This document shows, piece by piece, positions 4,051 to 5,489 of a DNA stretch of 5,489 bases. The notes below the pieces were generated by a model. The model made no database searches, was not told the DNA's origin, and worked only from the letters and a program-made list of their open reading frames with translations. Made by a program: the position numbers and the translations under genes. This stretch comes from an uncultured Actinomycetes bacterium (GTDB lineage: Bacteria > Actinomycetota > Actinomycetes > Mycobacteriales > Mycobacteriaceae). The stretch is from the NCBI GenBank assembly GCA_903911165.1, contig CAIWCQ010000199.1, positions 1-5,489 on the forward strand. Direction: 5' to 3'. The stretch's first letter is position 1. Every line of letters begins with the position of its first letter.

Positions 4051-5457
4051 TCAGGGCAGCACCGTGCGCATCAGCATCACGTTGTAGGCCGACCACAGTG
4101 ACACGTTGTAGTACAACTCGCGCCCGGTCGACCACGGGTGCAGGAACGGCGCGTACACCCCGCCCGGGGTGAAGACCGACGACACCAGCATCTGCTCGGG
4201 CCCCCACGGACCCTGCGGGGCCGGCGCGGTGCGCATCACGACGTCGTTGGCCCGGTTGGTGTAGAGCGCCAGGTACTGCTTGAGGTAGGAGTTGTACTGC
4301 GCTGACATCTCGCCCACCGGGCCGGGGATCACCACGGTAGCCGCGGCCGGGTTGGCCGGCACCCAGGTGTTGGCGTCGGAACTCCAGTACTCGTACTTGG
4401 TCAGATCCGGCACCACCGCCGGTGCCACCCGGGCCACATACGCCGAACCGCCACGGCCACTGGGCGTTCCGTAGGTGTAGAGGTAGGGGTCACCCGGGCC
4501 CGGCTTGAGGAACGCACCCATCTGGAACTTCTCGTTTCCGGCCTGCGGTGTGCGGAGGGTGCCTGGATAGACACCCCAGGTTTCGCCGTTGTCGGTCGAG
4601 ACCGCCAGCGCCGAGTAGTTGGTGGTCCACGCCCCGTCGCCGTCCCACTTCTTGATGGACATGAAGTTGAGGAACTGTTTGCCGCCGAAGCCGACCCCGG
4701 CGGTCGGGATGATGCCGGTCTCCTGCGGCGCGGCATTGATGGTGTTGACGATCTGCTTGGCGATACCGGGCCGCCACACCGGCGCGCCGGCATAACGGTT
4801 ACCGACGGCAGCGTCTCCGACGGCGATCGTGTTGGCCAGGGTGCGGTCCGAGGAGCGCATCAGCACGTTGTAGCGCCACTGCTCGCCGGGGATCTGGCAG
4901 AAGCCCTTGGTGTCACCGAAGGCCATCAGCACCTGGTTGTTGGCGGGATCGCCGTTGTCCCACATGATCCCGAGGTCAGTGCCGGTGACCGCAAAGTTGG
5001 CGATGGTCTTGTTCGGGCTGTCCGGCCCGGTGACCCAGCCGACCACCGCGGTACCCGGCGGCAGGTCCGACTGCGGGACGGCCACCGCCGGTGCCGGCAG
5101 GGGTGCGGCGGCGATCGGCGCCGTTGCGGTGTCGGGTTTGGGCACCGGGGCCACCGGAGCCACCGCCGCCTGCTGCTGGACGGGCGCCGACTTCGGGGCC
5201 AACGCCTGGGCGAGGAGTTGGCCGATGTTGGGCAGTGGCGCCTTGTCGTTGGCGCCGACGGGCTTGTGGCCGATCGGGCGGCTCAGCGGCGCGATCTTGC
5301 CCGGGCTCGGAATCTGCACGTCCTGGCCGGGCAGTGGTTGGGCTTGTGCCGCCGCGCCCGAACATCCCTCGGCGGCGGCGGGCGGTGCGGTGATGCCCGC
5401 GCACAGCACGGGCACCAGTGCCCACGCCGTCCACGACTTCCCGGCTGCTGACGACAC
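4051..5457 (-). CDS. Secreted DUF4185 protein, probable GH183-type endo-D-arabinanase
   Basis: 468 residues from the GTG at 5457, which has GGAAGG 6 nt upstream. A GTG at 5475 adds MNGRRL without a ribosome binding site, and the frame stays open to the window edge, so a longer form is possible. Numbering here is from 5475. A signal peptide (hydrophobic 16-35) ends at PPAAA before E36. Residues 40-140 are a Pro/Ala-rich linker, probably spanning the cell wall. Residues 141-474 match DUF4185: GTDLGIMWDNG (D167, D173), LMAFGDT (D188), an Asp-box STDNGETW (293-300), and the C-terminal GVYAPFLHPW and LYYNVSLWSAYNVMLMRT. DUF4185 members, including mycobacterial ones, have been shown to cut D-arabinan and were classed as GH183. 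The likely substrate is arabinogalactan or lipoarabinomannan. Which acids are catalytic here is inferred. A four-Cys secreted protein follows 49 bp downstream. Confidence 0.85.
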   Translation of the reverse strand: MSSAAGKSWTAWALVPVLCAGITAPPAAAEGCSGAAAQAQPLPGQDVQIPSPGKIAPLSRPIGHKPVGANDKAPLPNIGQLLAQALAPKSAPVQQQAAVAPVAPVPKPDTATAPIAAAPLPAPAVAVPQSDLPPGTAVVGWVTGPDSPNKTIANFAVTGTDLGIMWDNGDPANNQVLMAFGDTKGFCQIPGEQWRYNVLMRSSDRTLANTIAVGDAAVGNRYAGAPVWRPGIAKQIVNTINAAPQETGIIPTAGVGFGGKQFLNFMSIKKWDGDGAWTTNYSALAVSTDNGETWGVYPGTLRTPQAGNEKFQMGAFLKPGPGDPYLYTYGTPSGRGGSAYVARVAPAVVPDLTKYEYWSSDANTWVPANPAAATVVIPGPVGEMSAQYNSYLKQYLALYTNRANDVVMRTAPAPQGPWGPEQMLVSSVFTPGGVYAPFLHPWSTGRELYYNVSLWSAYNVMLMRTVLP

Positions 5458-5463
5458 GAGGCG

Positions 5464-5469
5464 CCTTCC
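5464..5469 (-). promoter_or_regulatory. Ribosome binding site deciding the DUF4185 start
   Basis: GGAAGG on the minus strand stands 6 nt before the GTG at 5457. It favours that start over the in-frame GTG at 5475, which has only GC-rich sequence upstream. Confidence 0.55.
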
Positions 5470-5489
5470 GTTCACGGCGACGGCGCGGC

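Noticed and set aside
3213..4172. A 319-residue plus-strand open frame
   Set aside because: It is Arg/Gly-rich and lies antisense to two secreted-protein genes with clear signal peptides; a typical high-GC shadow.
5439..5475. Twin-arginine signal in the DUF4185 protein
   Set aside because: RR at residues 4-5 is followed by LVSSAAG rather than an x-F-L-K pattern, and it falls upstream of the preferred start.
1..5489. CRISPR array, tRNA or rRNA genes, transposase or insertion-sequence ends
   Set aside because: No regularly spaced repeats, no cloverleaf sequences and no transposase-like proteins were seen on either strand.

Overview
The window looks like mycobacterial chromosome, most likely Mycolicibacterium or a close relative. 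It is GC-rich. It encodes a DUF4185 secreted protein and two small four-cysteine exported proteins of a mycobacterial style. Its two VapBC modules strongly resemble M. tuberculosis families, and several genes appear leaderless or have very short 5' leaders. The species cannot be named from the sequence alone.

Layout, left to right. (1) 1-525, minus: an unrecognised protein whose 3' end lies beyond the left edge. (2) 526-675: a divergent promoter region holding a repeated motif, CGCYGAAA(G)CGCAATA, placed once in front of each divergent gene. (3) 676-1389, plus: a NrtR-type regulator made of a catalytically degenerate Nudix domain and a winged helix. (4) 1391-2052, minus: vapBC with an Rv0623-like antitoxin. 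(5) 2053-2156: back-to-back promoters and operators of two unrelated toxin-antitoxin modules. (6) 2157-2842, plus: vapBC with a Phd/YefM-type antitoxin. (7) 2858-3076, minus: a small charged protein of unknown function. (8) 3160-3444, plus: a small secreted four-Cys protein. (9) 3441-4001, minus: a secreted Pro-rich four-Cys protein. (10) 4051-5457, minus: a secreted DUF4185 protein, probably a GH183-type endo-D-arabinanase. Its frame stays open to the right edge.

How the genes may work together. The left part appears to be a small regulatory island. NrtR proteins sense NAD-derived ligands such as ADP-ribose, and this one probably controls itself and the divergent unknown gene through the paired motifs. 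The two VapBC modules are self-regulated stress toxin systems inserted between NrtR and the envelope genes. The right part is devoted to the cell envelope: three exported proteins, one of which may cut the arabinan of arabinogalactan or lipoarabinomannan. Convergent genes are packed very tightly (1 nt apart, 15 nt apart, and overlapping by 4 nt), with no obvious U-tract terminators. I saw no tRNA, rRNA, CRISPR array, transposase or insertion-sequence ends.
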